Of a DNA stretch of 64,000 bases, positions 35,484-44,748 are shown one piece after another. Made by a program: the position numbers and the translations under genes. The DNA lies in NCBI GenBank assembly GCA_013150955.1, contig JAADJD010000055.1, forward strand, positions 116,343 through 180,342, written 5' to 3'. Under the pieces are notes generated by a model. The model saw only the letters and a list, made by a program, of their open reading frames with translations. It was not told where the DNA came from and searched no databases. The DNA is from Calditrichota bacterium (lineage in GTDB: Bacteria; Calditrichota; Calditrichia; RBG-13-44-9; J042). Position 1 is the first letter of the stretch. Each line of letters opens with the position of its first letter.

Positions 35484-35810
35484 TTTGCCTCTCCAGGATT
35501 AATTTGGGTATTTCAATTGTTCAGAGACCAACGATGGTTCTACATTATACAAGCCGGGAACATTTTGATTATGCGTCAAATCAAAAAACCCAAACTGGTT
35601 TAGATAACGTTTACGGCGTAACAAAAATGGGGTTCCCCATTTCAGGATGTGAGAATGACTTGCCATTAACAATCCGTATCCAATTGGAATCTATAATTTA
35701 ATTCCAAAAACTGGCAAAACGTAATCGAAAAGGAAATCGTTACCTCACCCCCGGTGGCATTTCCGGGCCTCAAAGCCTTTTACCTAAATCGACCGTTCCC
35801 ACAAAAATTT
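35484..35810. other. Intergenic, nothing recognised
   Basis: Upstream region of the MurF-like gene. No coding sequence, hairpin or repeat can be supported. The partial element E1 begins at its right edge. Confidence 0.4.
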
Positions 35811-35912
35811 AACCCGGATTTTGCACAAGCCGCCGAATTCCACGAATTATCACGAATAGAAATAATCCAAATTATTTATTAGACCGCGAATGAACACAAA
35901 TAAAAACAAATT
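35811..35912 (+). repeat. Partial dispersed element, copy E1
   Basis: Contains AACCCGGATTTTGCACAAG, then CCACGAATTATCACGAATAG, and a second set of ends ATTAGACCGCGAATGAACACAAATAAAAACAA. It is missing the interior and right part, and is followed at 35988 by a complete copy in the opposite orientation. Confidence 0.65.
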
Positions 35913-35987
35913 CCTGGAAGCCGACATTTTACTAAGCAAAACTTACCGATACCTGAACAAATCATTTTGCTTGTAACGGTTGATTTG

Positions 35988-36156
35988 AACCCAAATGATG
36001 CTTTAAACCGTGAATCACGCGAATGAATCCGAAAAATATTAACAAAATCGTTAATATCTCCCGGAACACATTTTCATCCAGATACAATCCAATGTATTTT
36101 ATTTGTTTTATTTGTGTTAATTCGTGTAATTCGTAGGCTAATACATAATCTGGGTT
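35988..36156 (-). repeat. Dispersed intergenic element, copy E2 (reverse)
   Basis: A complete 169-bp copy in reverse: AACCCAAATGATGCTTTAAACCG, GAATCACGCGAATGAA; interior CCGGAACACATTTTCATCCAGAT; AATTCGTGTAATTCGTAGGC and the terminal ATACATAATCTGGGTT. It is followed at 36157-36204 by an extra right-end half (TGTCATTCGCGGTCGAATGCATC). Confidence 0.85.
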
Positions 36157-36204
36157 TATTATTTGTGTTCGTGTCATTCGCGGTCGAATGCATCATCCGG
36201 GTTA
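36157..36204 (-). repeat. Extra half element appended to copy E2
   Basis: A 48-bp solitary terminal half (TTCGTGTCATTCGCGGTC, then ATGCATCATCCGGGTT) abuts copy E2. The same arrangement (complete element plus half) occurs at copy F. Confidence 0.6.
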
Positions 36205-36245
36205 GTGCTCATTCATGCAACCGGGAGGGAGGGCATTTCTCCGGG

Positions 36246-37040
36246 TTAGATGAACTGAAGCTCGGGAATGTAATCCAGCTTTTTGTAATAAAAGAGGTAG
36301 TGAAAATACTCCCGTAATTGCTGCCAGATGGCCTCATCGGGTTCATATCGGTAAAATTGTTCCAGCAGGTCAGCGTAATAATCCCAGTCATTCAAATGAT
36401 CCCGTGCATACCACCTGGCAATGCGAGGAATGTTACGCAATCCCAATTCGCGCGCGTTTTGCAGATCTTCCAGTAACCGGGTTTCCCGAAAATCTTTGCG
36501 AACTGCCACCACCGCATGCACGAAGGCAAACCCCATTTTTTCCGACCAGCTTTCAATCAGATCCAGTCGAATATCGCTTTGCAGATCCACCTCCAGCGCG
36601 GCATTCCCGGTGTAGCAGCAGGCTTCGTGGGTGGCCAGGGCATCGTCCACCGAAAGAGGCAGCTGCACCGCCTGCCAGGCCGGCTCAATCTCATAAATTT
36701 CATTCAACACCAGCTGGGCCAGCACATGGTAAGGATCCTCCGGCGGCTGAAACGCAATAGTCTTCAGTTCTCGCATGGCCGCACGGAAAAACAGCAGACA
36801 TACGCGCCCTTCCTGTTCGCTGAATACCGTTACATCCCTGACCAGGCGAAGTTCCGATGAATAGCGCGCATATTCCAGCGGCGAAATCAGCGCAATGTCC
36901 AGTTCCCCCTGAATCAACTGCTGACAATTCCGCAGTAAATCGCCACGCACCACCCGAAACGGATGCTTGTAGTTAGGATCCTCCAGCAGGAAGGTCAGCG
37001 GCTGACAGATCAAATCATTTGTAATCCCCAACCGGTTCAT
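36246..37040 (-). CDS. MqnA/MqnD-like family protein
   Basis: The 264-residue protein has the periplasmic-binding-protein-like fold of the menaquinone MqnA (chorismate dehydratase)/MqnD family: RLGITNDLICQPLTFLL at the start, GELDIALISPLEYARYSS, AFVHAVVAVRKDF and the C-terminal YFHYLFYYKKLDYIPELQF. In the futalosine route MqnA makes the first product from chorismate. No other mqn gene is present here, so the assignment rests on sequence form only. Its 5' end overlaps the upstream kinase gene by 26 bp. Confidence 0.6.
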   Translation of the reverse strand: MNRLGITNDLICQPLTFLLEDPNYKHPFRVVRGDLLRNCQQLIQGELDIALISPLEYARYSSELRLVRDVTVFSEQEGRVCLLFFRAAMRELKTIAFQPPEDPYHVLAQLVLNEIYEIEPAWQAVQLPLSVDDALATHEACCYTGNAALEVDLQSDIRLDLIESWSEKMGFAFVHAVVAVRKDFRETRLLEDLQNARELGLRNIPRIARWYARDHLNDWDYYADLLEQFYRYEPDEAIWQQLREYFHYLFYYKKLDYIPELQFI

Positions 37041-39117
37041 TCTGACGATGGCTCCATCGGCTTTCTCTGGATTCGTTTGGATTAAACGCGGGTAAAAACA
37101 GGTAACAATCGGTGCCCTTGTTCAATTCGCTTTCAAAATAAATAATCCCATCATTTTCCTTGACAATCTGATACACAATGGACAGTCCCAGACCCGTTCC
37201 AAATGTCTTGGTGGTAAAGAAGGGATTGAAAATTTGTTTCAAATTTTCTGGGGAAATGCCACACCCGTTATCCCGGATCAACACCAGCACGTAAGGTTGT
37301 TCAGTGATTCGGGAATGGAACGGCTTCCGGGAAAATCGTTCGGCAACCTTTTCCCCCGGCAAAATGCTAATCTGAATTTCCCCGTCCTTTTCAATCGCCT
37401 CGATGCTGTTTAAAATCAGGTTCATAAACACCTGCTGAATCTGGGAGCTATCCACGTAAATCTCCGGTAAATCCGGGTAGAGCGATTCGGTAACCCGGAT
37501 GTTGTGCTCCCGAAATTTTTGCTTCAACAGACCAATCACATCCCGCAGAATGGTCTCGATCTGGCAAAACTGCCGATTGGGTTTCTGCGGCTTGGCGTAG
37601 GAGAAAAGCGAACGCAGCATCTCATCCAGTCGGTTCACCTGGCGAATAATCCGACGCACGTACTCGTTTTTGGGATCGTCCGGACTCAGCTCCTCCTCAA
37701 AGGTCTGGGCAATGGCCTTGATCCCGGCCAGTGGATTCCGGATTTCATGGGCAATGCCCGAAGCCATCACCCCCAGAGAGGCCAGCCGTTCCATTCGCCG
37801 CATCTCCTCCTGAAGTTCCTTGCTATAGGTGATGTCCTTCAGAGAAATGATGTAGCCCGCGGTACCGCCCTCTTCATCCTTATATTCGTGCACGGTAAAT
37901 CCCACCAGCAACCGCTCCCCGTGTTGATTGGTCAACACCAGCTCCGGACGTTCAAAGGTGGTTGATGAAGGATGCCGGGAATTTAATATGGTGCGAATAT
38001 TCTGATCGCTCATCACATCGGACAATCGCTTGTAGGTGACCACTTCCGGAGAAATGCCCAGCAGGTCGGACGCCATTTTGTTCAAATACAGAATGCGCAA
38101 TTCCTCGCTAATGACCAGGATGCCAAAATTCAGCTGGTTAATGATGCGATCCAGAAACTGGTAGGAAAATTTCCACACCCGATTGTCCAGGCTCTCGCGT
38201 ACCTGGGACTTCAACCCCTCCAGATAAAAGGCGTACTCAAAAAGTTTTCCAAAGAATTGAATCACCCGGTAATCGGCCTCCGAAAAAGGCTGCTCATCAG
38301 TGCGCAGGGTTAAGAGGAGTCCGCGGGTTTCGTTCTGGGACACGATGGGATAAATAATAAACGACCGCACATTGACATTCAGAATGGAACGCAGGTATAG
38401 CAGCAGGTTGTTTTCCACCGTTACGCGATTCAGAATGGTGGGTTCTTTTAACCGAACCGCTTTTACCACGGTAGGCAGGTCATCAATGCGCAGCGTCCAG
38501 GGTTCGGTGATTACCGATTCGGGATCCGCTGCCTGAAGAAACAATTCGTCCTCGGTAAGCCATTGAAAAAAAAACAGGTACCGCGAATGCAGAATCTGCC
38601 GCATGGCTTTAATCCATTGCTGCACCACATGGGAAAAATTGAACTGCAGGATATTCCCCGAAATCAGCTGAAAATTCTTTTGCAAAATGCGCAGCGTTTC
38701 GTTGATGTTCAATTCCCCGGATTCGCTGCGCACCCGATCTTTCAACCGTAAAAGATTGGTTATGCGTACCCGCAAATCCAGCGGCGTAAAGGGAACCACC
38801 ACATAGTCGGTTGCCCCCAGATCCATCACCCGATGTCGCAACCGCACAGGACGATCCTTGACCAGTGCCAGAATGGGCAGGTCGGGATCGGGCAGCATTT
38901 GCCGCAGGGTATGAAGCAAAGAAAATTTCTTCTCGGTTAACCCGGTGGTATCCAGAATGATCAGATCGGCATCAAAAAAGCGAGGCGTCTCTTCATCTAT
39001 CGATAGGTAGTGAATGAAATCGTATTTACAATCCAGTCCTTTTAAACATTCATGAACAAATTGAACCAGCGATTCCTGTTTTCCGATGAGAATGATGTGG
39101 TTAGGCAACAGGAACAA
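37015..39117 (-). CDS. Sensor histidine kinase with REC, GAF and PAS domains
   Basis: The 700-residue protein shows, in order, a receiver-like domain (ADLIILDTTG with Asp56; ATDYVVVPFTPLDLRVRI), a GAF-like domain (about 165-310), a PAS domain (ILYLNKMASDLLGISPE, about 330-440), HisKA with the phosphoacceptor His in GIAHEIRNPLAGI, and HATPase_c with NLILNSIEAIE, IRDNGCGISPENLKQIF and GTGLGLSIVYQIV. It is NtrB-like and probably cytosolic, as no membrane segment is seen. The Crp gene is 9 bp upstream and the MqnA-like gene overlaps the end. No response regulator with an output domain is encoded nearby. Confidence 0.9.
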   Translation of the reverse strand: MFLLPNHIILIGKQESLVQFVHECLKGLDCKYDFIHYLSIDEETPRFFDADLIILDTTGLTEKKFSLLHTLRQMLPDPDLPILALVKDRPVRLRHRVMDLGATDYVVVPFTPLDLRVRITNLLRLKDRVRSESGELNINETLRILQKNFQLISGNILQFNFSHVVQQWIKAMRQILHSRYLFFFQWLTEDELFLQAADPESVITEPWTLRIDDLPTVVKAVRLKEPTILNRVTVENNLLLYLRSILNVNVRSFIIYPIVSQNETRGLLLTLRTDEQPFSEADYRVIQFFGKLFEYAFYLEGLKSQVRESLDNRVWKFSYQFLDRIINQLNFGILVISEELRILYLNKMASDLLGISPEVVTYKRLSDVMSDQNIRTILNSRHPSSTTFERPELVLTNQHGERLLVGFTVHEYKDEEGGTAGYIISLKDITYSKELQEEMRRMERLASLGVMASGIAHEIRNPLAGIKAIAQTFEEELSPDDPKNEYVRRIIRQVNRLDEMLRSLFSYAKPQKPNRQFCQIETILRDVIGLLKQKFREHNIRVTESLYPDLPEIYVDSSQIQQVFMNLILNSIEAIEKDGEIQISILPGEKVAERFSRKPFHSRITEQPYVLVLIRDNGCGISPENLKQIFNPFFTTKTFGTGLGLSIVYQIVKENDGIIYFESELNKGTDCYLFLPAFNPNESRESRWSHRQNEPVGDYK

Positions 39118-39125
39118 CTCCTCTG

Positions 39126-39806
39126 CTAACGAGAAAAAATCGATTTAAATTTTTCGTAATCCAGGATGATGATTTTTCCTTTTTCTTTTTTGAGATATCC
39201 CTGAAGCATCAGGGATTTAATGACTCGAGAAATGGTTTCGCGGCTGGTTCCGGCCATGTTGGCCAGATCCTGTTGCAGAGGCAATTCGCTGATTTCCACC
39301 TGGCCTTTCCGAAAGACTCCCGAATCTTCTGCAATGCGCAACAATGTGCTGGCGACCCGACCGGTTGCATCCTGCAGGGATAGCGATTTGATATGCTCGT
39401 CGCTTTTCCGAATCCGTTGGGCCAGTTCTTTCAGCAAATTTATGGCAATCTGCGGATAATCCTTTAACATCTGCAAAAAATCTTCCCGACGAATCACCAT
39501 CAATTCGGAGTCCTCGATGGCCGTCACATTGGCTGATCGCGTCTGCCCGTCTAACAAAGACATTTCCCCAAAGAAATCGCCATCGCTCAGAATGGACAGG
39601 ATAACCTCCCGACCATCATCACTGATGCGGGAAATCTTCACCCGTCCAGACAGAATGATAAACATGGTCGAACCCACTTCTTCCTCAATCAGGATTAGAT
39701 TGTCCTTGTGGTATTTCTGTTTGGACGCCACCTGAGCAATTTTTTGCAAATCCTTTTCGCTCAATTCGGAGAACAGCGGTATGGTCTTTAATAATTCAAC
39801 ATCCAT
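39126..39806 (-). CDS. Crp/Fnr family transcriptional regulator
   Basis: The 226-residue regulator has an N-terminal cyclic-nucleotide-binding fold with the phosphate-binding cassette GDFFGEMSLLDGQTRSANV and a C-terminal winged helix QQDLANMAGTSRETISRVIK. No cysteine cluster for oxygen sensing as in FNR is apparent. AAGGGG precedes the ATG at 39806; the longer frame to 39833 is less likely. It sits between the SPOR gene and the kinase in one operon. Confidence 0.92.
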   Translation of the reverse strand: MDVELLKTIPLFSELSEKDLQKIAQVASKQKYHKDNLILIEEEVGSTMFIILSGRVKISRISDDGREVILSILSDGDFFGEMSLLDGQTRSANVTAIEDSELMVIRREDFLQMLKDYPQIAINLLKELAQRIRKSDEHIKSLSLQDATGRVASTLLRIAEDSGVFRKGQVEISELPLQQDLANMAGTSRETISRVIKSLMLQGYLKKEKGKIIILDYEKFKSIFSR

Positions 39807-39819
39807 AGAGCTACCCCTT

Positions 39820-40413
39820 TTAATATTGGACAATATACCCTTTTAACGAAAACTCAGAACGCAATTGTTCCTTTAACCGCTCCGCATCCTCTCGCTTTCG
39901 AAATCCCCCGGCTACCACCACGTATAATCGGCTGCCATTGCGAATTTTGTTAATGACCTTCACGTCCCGTATCCGGTCTTCCCACTTCCGTTTAAATTTT
40001 AACGCATTTTCGTAATGAAGAAAAGCCCCAATTTGCACACCGTATCGGGTCTTCTTTTGCTGTCCTGCCAGTAACATGCGCACAAACGCTTCGTCCATCT
40101 GAATCCGACGGGCGGTTTCGTAATATCCGCGGGCGTAATAGTACTGACCAATCCGCTGGCGAATGACTTCCTTTAATCCGGCATCGGTGGTCTCGAAATA
40201 GATTCCGGCCATGCGAGCAATTGCCGAATCGGCCGCATCCATGAATAATGCCTCAATAAACGCCCGCCAGTGAGGATCGGTGATGGCGCCACTCTCGTTT
40301 AGCCGCTTCAATTCATAAATTTGATGGGAACGATACAACTGGAGCCAGGAATCGGATTGTTGAGAAAGACCCGAATAAACAAACAAAAACAGGATCAGGT
40401 GCCAGCGGCTCAC
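39820..40413 (-). CDS. SPOR domain protein
   Basis: The protein of about 197 residues begins at GTG 40413, overlapping the lapB stop as GTGA, with an N-terminal hydrophobic stretch (HLILFLFVYSGLSQ) like a signal or anchor. The C-terminal SPOR domain (RYGVQIGAFLHYENALKFKRKW through SRLYVVVAGGFRKREDAERLKEQL) binds denuded peptidoglycan glycan strands at division or repair sites. It is translationally coupled to the LapB-like gene. A longer frame upstream lies inside that gene. Confidence 0.8.
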   Translation of the reverse strand: MSRWHLILFLFVYSGLSQQSDSWLQLYRSHQIYELKRLNESGAITDPHWRAFIEALFMDAADSAIARMAGIYFETTDAGLKEVIRQRIGQYYYARGYYETARRIQMDEAFVRMLLAGQQKKTRYGVQIGAFLHYENALKFKRKWEDRIRDVKVINKIRNGSRLYVVVAGGFRKREDAERLKEQLRSEFSLKGYIVQY

Positions 40414-41561
40414 AGGTTGAAGGAGCCAATGCTTTTGCACTGTGGGCAAACCCATAACGGTTCTCGCGATTCGAAATGACAGACCTGACATTCAAACACC
40501 GGCGTGGTCAGATGAAATTTTTTCTCAAAAAATTCCACGGCCTGGGTTGCCGCCTGCTTGTACTGTCCCCGGGAAAACAAAATGCGCACCCGATAGGCCT
40601 GAAGCAGATCCGGATCCACCTCCGTATCCGACAACCGCTCCAGAATATCCAGCGCGGCATCAAAATCCCCCTTTTTAACATAAATCTCCGCCAGCGACAA
40701 TCCGGCTTTGTAATTCCCGGAATTGACGTTCAACAGTTCCAGGTAAATCTTTTCTACCTCATTAAAAATCCCCTGCTCAAAACAGGCCTTTTCCAGATCG
40801 CCAAACACAATGTAGGCACGGGAGGGTACCGTGTAACACAATTTCTTCCACTCTCGAATGGCATCCTCTAACCGATCCTCCTCCACATACGATTTTCCCA
40901 GGTAATAATAGGCCGCCGCACAATTGGGATCGACTTTCAGCGCCTCTTTAAATTTGACCCGGGCGTCTTTTCCCCTGTCCTGCTTCACCAGCTCTAATCC
41001 CTGAAACACATGATACAACGCCATCCGGTGCTTCACTGCATCCGTTCCGGTGTCTAAATACTTTCGGGTCATCTCCAGTGCTTCGGCCCATTCGCCCTTG
41101 CGTTCCAGCAACCCCACCAGTTTCTGCACCACCCACTGGCTGTTCTTCTTATTCAATTGCAACAGCTTCCGCGCAACCTGGATGGCATGATCCACATCCT
41201 GTGCCGCCTCGTAATCCTGCAGCAAACTCTCGTAAACCTTCTGTTTCAATTCAGGGGTGAGATTCCCCCGAAAGGTGAGATCCTTGTGAATGCGAATGGC
41301 ATGTTTGACCATGCCCTTCTTCCGCAGTACATCCCCCAGGCGCAGGTACGCCGGGACGTTTTCGCTATCCTCCCGAACGGCTTCCTTCAATTTTTGAATG
41401 GCCAGCGCCTCCTGCCCATCCACCAGGCATTCCAGCGCTTCCAGGTACACATCCGATTTGGTTCGCCGTTGCTTAATACGAATGGAATACCAGACCACCA
41501 GACCAATGGCAGCCAGTAAAATCAAGAATAACCAGAACTCCAATGCCGGACTTTGGGTCAT
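40410..41561 (-). CDS. lapB: LapB (YciM)-like TPR protein
   Basis: The 383-residue protein has one N-terminal membrane helix (LEFWLFLILLAAIGLVVWYSI), about eight TPR-type repeats (for example NCAAAYYYLGKSYVEEDRLEDAIREWKK) and a C-terminal zinc ribbon (FECQVCHFESREPLWVCPQCKS). LapB coordinates lipopolysaccharide assembly and LpxC proteolysis in Gram-negatives. The LapA-like gene is directly upstream, supporting the assignment. Other TPR proteins could share this form. Confidence 0.85.
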   Translation of the reverse strand: MTQSPALEFWLFLILLAAIGLVVWYSIRIKQRRTKSDVYLEALECLVDGQEALAIQKLKEAVREDSENVPAYLRLGDVLRKKGMVKHAIRIHKDLTFRGNLTPELKQKVYESLLQDYEAAQDVDHAIQVARKLLQLNKKNSQWVVQKLVGLLERKGEWAEALEMTRKYLDTGTDAVKHRMALYHVFQGLELVKQDRGKDARVKFKEALKVDPNCAAAYYYLGKSYVEEDRLEDAIREWKKLCYTVPSRAYIVFGDLEKACFEQGIFNEVEKIYLELLNVNSGNYKAGLSLAEIYVKKGDFDAALDILERLSDTEVDPDLLQAYRVRILFSRGQYKQAATQAVEFFEKKFHLTTPVFECQVCHFESREPLWVCPQCKSIGSFNL

Positions 41562-41576
41562 TCACCATCTCCTCGC

Positions 41577-41909
41577 TTATTTCGCCACATCCGTTTCGGG
41601 ACGAATATCCTCATCGGGAATTTCTTCGATGGATATATTGCGCAGGTTTTCCAGCTCTTTTAACAACTGACGATTTTTTCGCTTCAGTTCGCGCACTTCG
41701 CTGCTGGCCTGAATCACATAAAACGCCATGAAAACCGCACCAAACATCGCTCCTACCGTTAAACTGACAATGATGACAATGTACAAATTGACCCCACTAA
41801 AATGATACGTGAACAAATCAATATCCACGTATTGATCGGCATTCTGGGTGAGCACGAACAGCAAGAGGATGATCAGCAAGATCTTGGCCAGATTCAGAAT
41901 GATTTTCAT
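41577..41909 (-). CDS. lapA: LapA (DUF1049)-like membrane protein
   Basis: The 110-residue protein has two hydrophobic helices: KIILNLAKILLIILLLFVLTQN and VNLYIVIIVSLTVGAMFGAVFMAF, then a charged coil (EVRELKRKNRQLLKELENLR). The layout matches LapA/DUF1049 proteins that pair with LapB in lipopolysaccharide assembly. GGAGAGG precedes the ATG at 41909. First gene of the lapA-lapB-SPOR-crp-kinase-mqnA-like operon (36246-41909). Confidence 0.85.
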   Translation of the reverse strand: MKIILNLAKILLIILLLFVLTQNADQYVDIDLFTYHFSGVNLYIVIIVSLTVGAMFGAVFMAFYVIQASSEVRELKRKNRQLLKELENLRNISIEEIPDEDIRPETDVAK

Positions 41910-42129
41910 AGCCTCTCCATCTTTTGAATTTGTTGAAAATATAGCCACTGCATATAAAAATCAAATGGTTTTTCCTTCGCCCCTTGGCAAACCGAGAAGC
42001 CAGACCTCCCTACCATCCAGCGGGAAACTCAAAGCATTAAAATATAATGAATTTTCCTTGGCTCCATTAAGAAAATTATTAAATTCTTTCACATCGGTAC
42101 CAGGAAGGAATGGGAAAGGACATGTTGCA

Positions 42130-42693
42130 ATGATCGACATTCAACAACTGCAGCAACGCATTCGGCGATTTGTCCGGCGGATCCGCAACACCTGGCAAAT
42201 TTACTTCTTCCTGACGGTGATTCTTTACGGAACCGCTGCTGTTCATTATTTTCGGGTGCGCCCCGGTTTAAAATCGACCGCAGCAGCCACCTTCACCCTG
42301 CTGGAAAACGTGGCCATCTTTCTGGCGTTTGCATTGCTGATGGGCATCTTCCTCATCAAACGGCAATTTTTCTCCCGGCGCTACCAGCGGCAATTGCTGG
42401 AACAGGCGATGAAATCCTCCGCAGACGACGAAATCGATGCCCTCAATCAACTGCTCCAGATCATCGAACCCCGTTTTACCTGGATATGGACACTGGCCTT
42501 TCTGGTCGTTGCCGACGGCGTGCTGTTCTACTGGCTAACCTTTAGCCCCCAGTACCTGCACATGCTTTTCATTGTGGGATTGTTCTCCCTGTTTATCAAT
42601 TATCCCCGGGAGGAACTCTTCACCGAACTGCCCTGGCAGGTGGAGCAAATCAAAATGGACCTGGCACATCAAAAACAAGATCGCGGCACCTGA
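42130..42693 (+). CDS. Membrane protein of unknown function
   Basis: The 187-residue protein has four likely membrane helices (IYFFLTVILYGTAAVHYF; VAIFLAFALLMGIFLI; FTWIWTLAFLVVADGVLFYWL; YLHMLFIVGLFSLFI) and a basic N-terminus. No family is recognised. The open frame continues 282 bases upstream across the lapA promoter region, so ATG 42130, with AAGGA nearby, is taken as the start. It converges with the lamin-tail gene; no terminator is obvious between them. Confidence 0.65.
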   Translation: MIDIQQLQQRIRRFVRRIRNTWQIYFFLTVILYGTAAVHYFRVRPGLKSTAAATFTLLENVAIFLAFALLMGIFLIKRQFFSRRYQRQLLEQAMKSSADDEIDALNQLLQIIEPRFTWIWTLAFLVVADGVLFYWLTFSPQYLHMLFIVGLFSLFINYPREELFTELPWQVEQIKMDLAHQKQDRGT

Positions 42694-42741
42694 CGCATCA
42701 GGCACCACGATCCACTCCGTACCCGAAAAAAGCGGCTGTGC

Positions 42742-44037
42742 TTATTTCACCAGCATCATTTTAATGGCTTTCTGAAAATAGGCGGATTGAAATACCGCCA
42801 CGTACAGGCCTGAAGGCAGTGGACGCCCGTTCGCATCATCTCCCCGCCATTGAATCCGGTAGCGTCCCGGTGCCACCGTTCCCGAAAAAAGTACCTTCAC
42901 CGGCTGTCCCTGCAAATTAAACACCGTCAACCTCACATCCACGGCATCTTCCTGCAACGCCGGTACGTCAAATTGCAACGTGGTGGCGGGATTGAAGGGG
43001 TTGGGAAAGTTGGGGTGTAAGGCAAAGGTGGCCGGCGCATCCATCGAGATGGTCATCACCGCATTGCCCAGCGCATGGGGCGTGGCACTGATTGGCCCAT
43101 GGGCGGTGCGGATACCATTCACATCCACATCCACCAGGCGGTACCAGTACGTCCGACCGTTGACGACCAACGCATCCACATACTCATAAGTTGTGGGCGC
43201 ACTGGAATTAAACTGCCCCTGTAAATCGGGATTACTCACATAGGAGCTGAGCAACTGGTAGGGACCCTCCTTCGAATCGGATCGCCAGACCTCAAATCCC
43301 AGATTGTTCATTTCGCTCTGGGTTTCCCACCTCAGGGTAACGCGGGCATCGCCGGCAATGGCCACAAAAGCGGTCAGCACCACCGGTAAAGCGGCATCTC
43401 CCAGAATGTTGCCGGGAGAGCCCGTATCCACCGCATCCCATACGCCAAACGGGGTGGAATCGTAGGCACCATCCACACCGGCCTGGGAAAGAGACCAGTT
43501 GGCTCCATCGTTGTTTGAGGTGGCATTCATCTGATCTTTGGGGATGCTTAAATAAATGGATGAGCGATTGTTATCGGCAGGCCAGGGCGAGGCGTCATCG
43601 TAATCCACGGAATCAATCAACACCCCGTTGTTATCCCGAAGATAGATGATCTCATTCCCCGCAGAGGGCGAATTGGCCAGATTGAACATCGTCTGCCCCA
43701 GGTCTTTCAGGGAAATGATGGTAAAACCCGTTCCCCAGGCCCCCTCAAAATCGGCCTGCGAACTGCCACAAATCACCGCAATGCCATAGGGCGGTAGCGT
43801 CACATCTGGCAACACGTTTGGCCCGTCGGAATCCTCATCATCAATCGTCCAGCCATTTAAATTGATGGAACTGGAAGTGGTGTTCGCAATCTCAATAAAC
43901 TGGGTCTCATTGGTCGTTTCCGTAGAGGCCGGGTTGTACATGATCTCCGTAATAATCACGCTTCCCACCTCCTGCCCCTGCACCGAAATGAGGAAAAGCA
44001 TGCTCAGAAATACCGCTCTGGTAAAACTGGACATCAC
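42742..44037 (-). CDS. Lamin-tail domain protein with C-terminal secretion domain
   Basis: The 431-residue exported protein has a signal peptide (FTRAVFLSMLFLISVQG) and an LTD domain (VGSVIITEIMYNPASTET and FIEIANTTSSSINLNGWTI), typical of envelope or extracellular proteins. The C-terminus has HPNFPNPFNPATTLQFDVP, then RIQWRGDDANGRPLPSGLYVAVF, the FlgD-like/type IX secretion-type sorting region widespread in FCB bacteria. It is probably secreted and surface-anchored. Neighbours give no clue. Confidence 0.85.
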   Translation of the reverse strand: MMSSFTRAVFLSMLFLISVQGQEVGSVIITEIMYNPASTETTNETQFIEIANTTSSSINLNGWTIDDEDSDGPNVLPDVTLPPYGIAVICGSSQADFEGAWGTGFTIISLKDLGQTMFNLANSPSAGNEIIYLRDNNGVLIDSVDYDDASPWPADNNRSSIYLSIPKDQMNATSNNDGANWSLSQAGVDGAYDSTPFGVWDAVDTGSPGNILGDAALPVVLTAFVAIAGDARVTLRWETQSEMNNLGFEVWRSDSKEGPYQLLSSYVSNPDLQGQFNSSAPTTYEYVDALVVNGRTYWYRLVDVDVNGIRTAHGPISATPHALGNAVMTISMDAPATFALHPNFPNPFNPATTLQFDVPALQEDAVDVRLTVFNLQGQPVKVLFSGTVAPGRYRIQWRGDDANGRPLPSGLYVAVFQSAYFQKAIKMMLVK

Positions 44038-44470
44038 TTACCCTCCTAATTTTTTGTACAGATGATTTATTTGGGTGCAAAGAACCGGAATGGCCATATT
44101 CTTCCGGGAAACGGAAATGCACCGTCAACGGGCCTGCTGAACGGAAATCTCCGCCAGCCCGTCAACTGCACCATTCGACATGAATGGAAATACCCGGAAC
44201 TCTTCCTGAGGAATGGGACCAACGCCCGACACGATTCCTGAAAAAACCGACGGGACCAGTGGTCAACGTCTGCCGGTTAAAAAATGTAAGTGAACCTAAA
44301 AAAAGCGGGCAAAACTTCAATCGAATAACGCCAAATATTATAAAACCCGGCAAATTTTGTCAATAGGTTCGCCGCAAAAAAATAAATTTTTTCGAATGTA
44401 TTTGAAACACAGGGGACTTGTGAGGGATCAACCCGGCATCGAACACCCTGGATGATTCCAATGGAACCCC
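44038..44470. other. Intergenic upstream of the lamin-tail gene
   Basis: This gap probably holds the minus-strand promoter for the lamin-tail gene. An imperfect hairpin (ACGGGC near 44128 with GCCCGT near 44158, enclosing a CGGA/TCCG stem) is present but has no T-tract, so it is not called. Element copy F begins at its right edge. Confidence 0.35.
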
Positions 44471-44632
44471 AACCCAGCATCAAACCGCAAATCACGCGAA
44501 TGAAACCAAAAATGTTAACAAATTCGCGAATAATAGCCGGAACACATTTTCATCCAGACCTCGTCAAATGGATTTTATTGTTTTTATTCGTTTTAATTCG
44601 TGTAATTCGTAGGCTATTGCATAATTTAAGTT
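44471..44632 (-). repeat. Dispersed intergenic element, copy F (reverse)
   Basis: About 162 bp in reverse orientation: AACCCAGCATCAAACCGC, AATCACGCGAATGAAACC; interior TAGCCGGAACACATTTTCAT; then TAATTCGTGTAATTCGTAGGC and terminal TGCATAATTTAAGTT. It lies in the lamin-tail/lutA divergent gap and could carry part of either promoter region. Confidence 0.8.
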
Positions 44633-44680
44633 TATTCGTATGAATTCGTGTCATTCGTGGGGGAATGCAACCCCCGGTTT
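44633..44680 (-). repeat. Extra half element appended to copy F
   Basis: A solitary terminal half (ATTCGTGTCATTCGTGG followed by GAATGCAACCCCCGGTT) abuts copy F, as beside copy E2. The lutA start lies 68 bp further on. Confidence 0.55.
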
Positions 44681-44748
44681 AAAGAATTTCGGTTGAAGCA
44701 TGTCTTTCTCCCGGCGTATATTTCGGGTGTTGAATATCGGATGATCCC

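Noticed and set aside
35465-35701. 78-codon plus-strand frame upstream of the MurF-like gene
   Set aside because: It overlaps the 5' end of the MurF-like gene in the opposite direction, has no start signal, and its sequence has no family form.
41848-42129. 94-residue upstream extension of the membrane protein at 42130
   Set aside because: The extension lies across the lapA promoter region with no coding character; the AAGGA-preceded ATG at 42130 is better.
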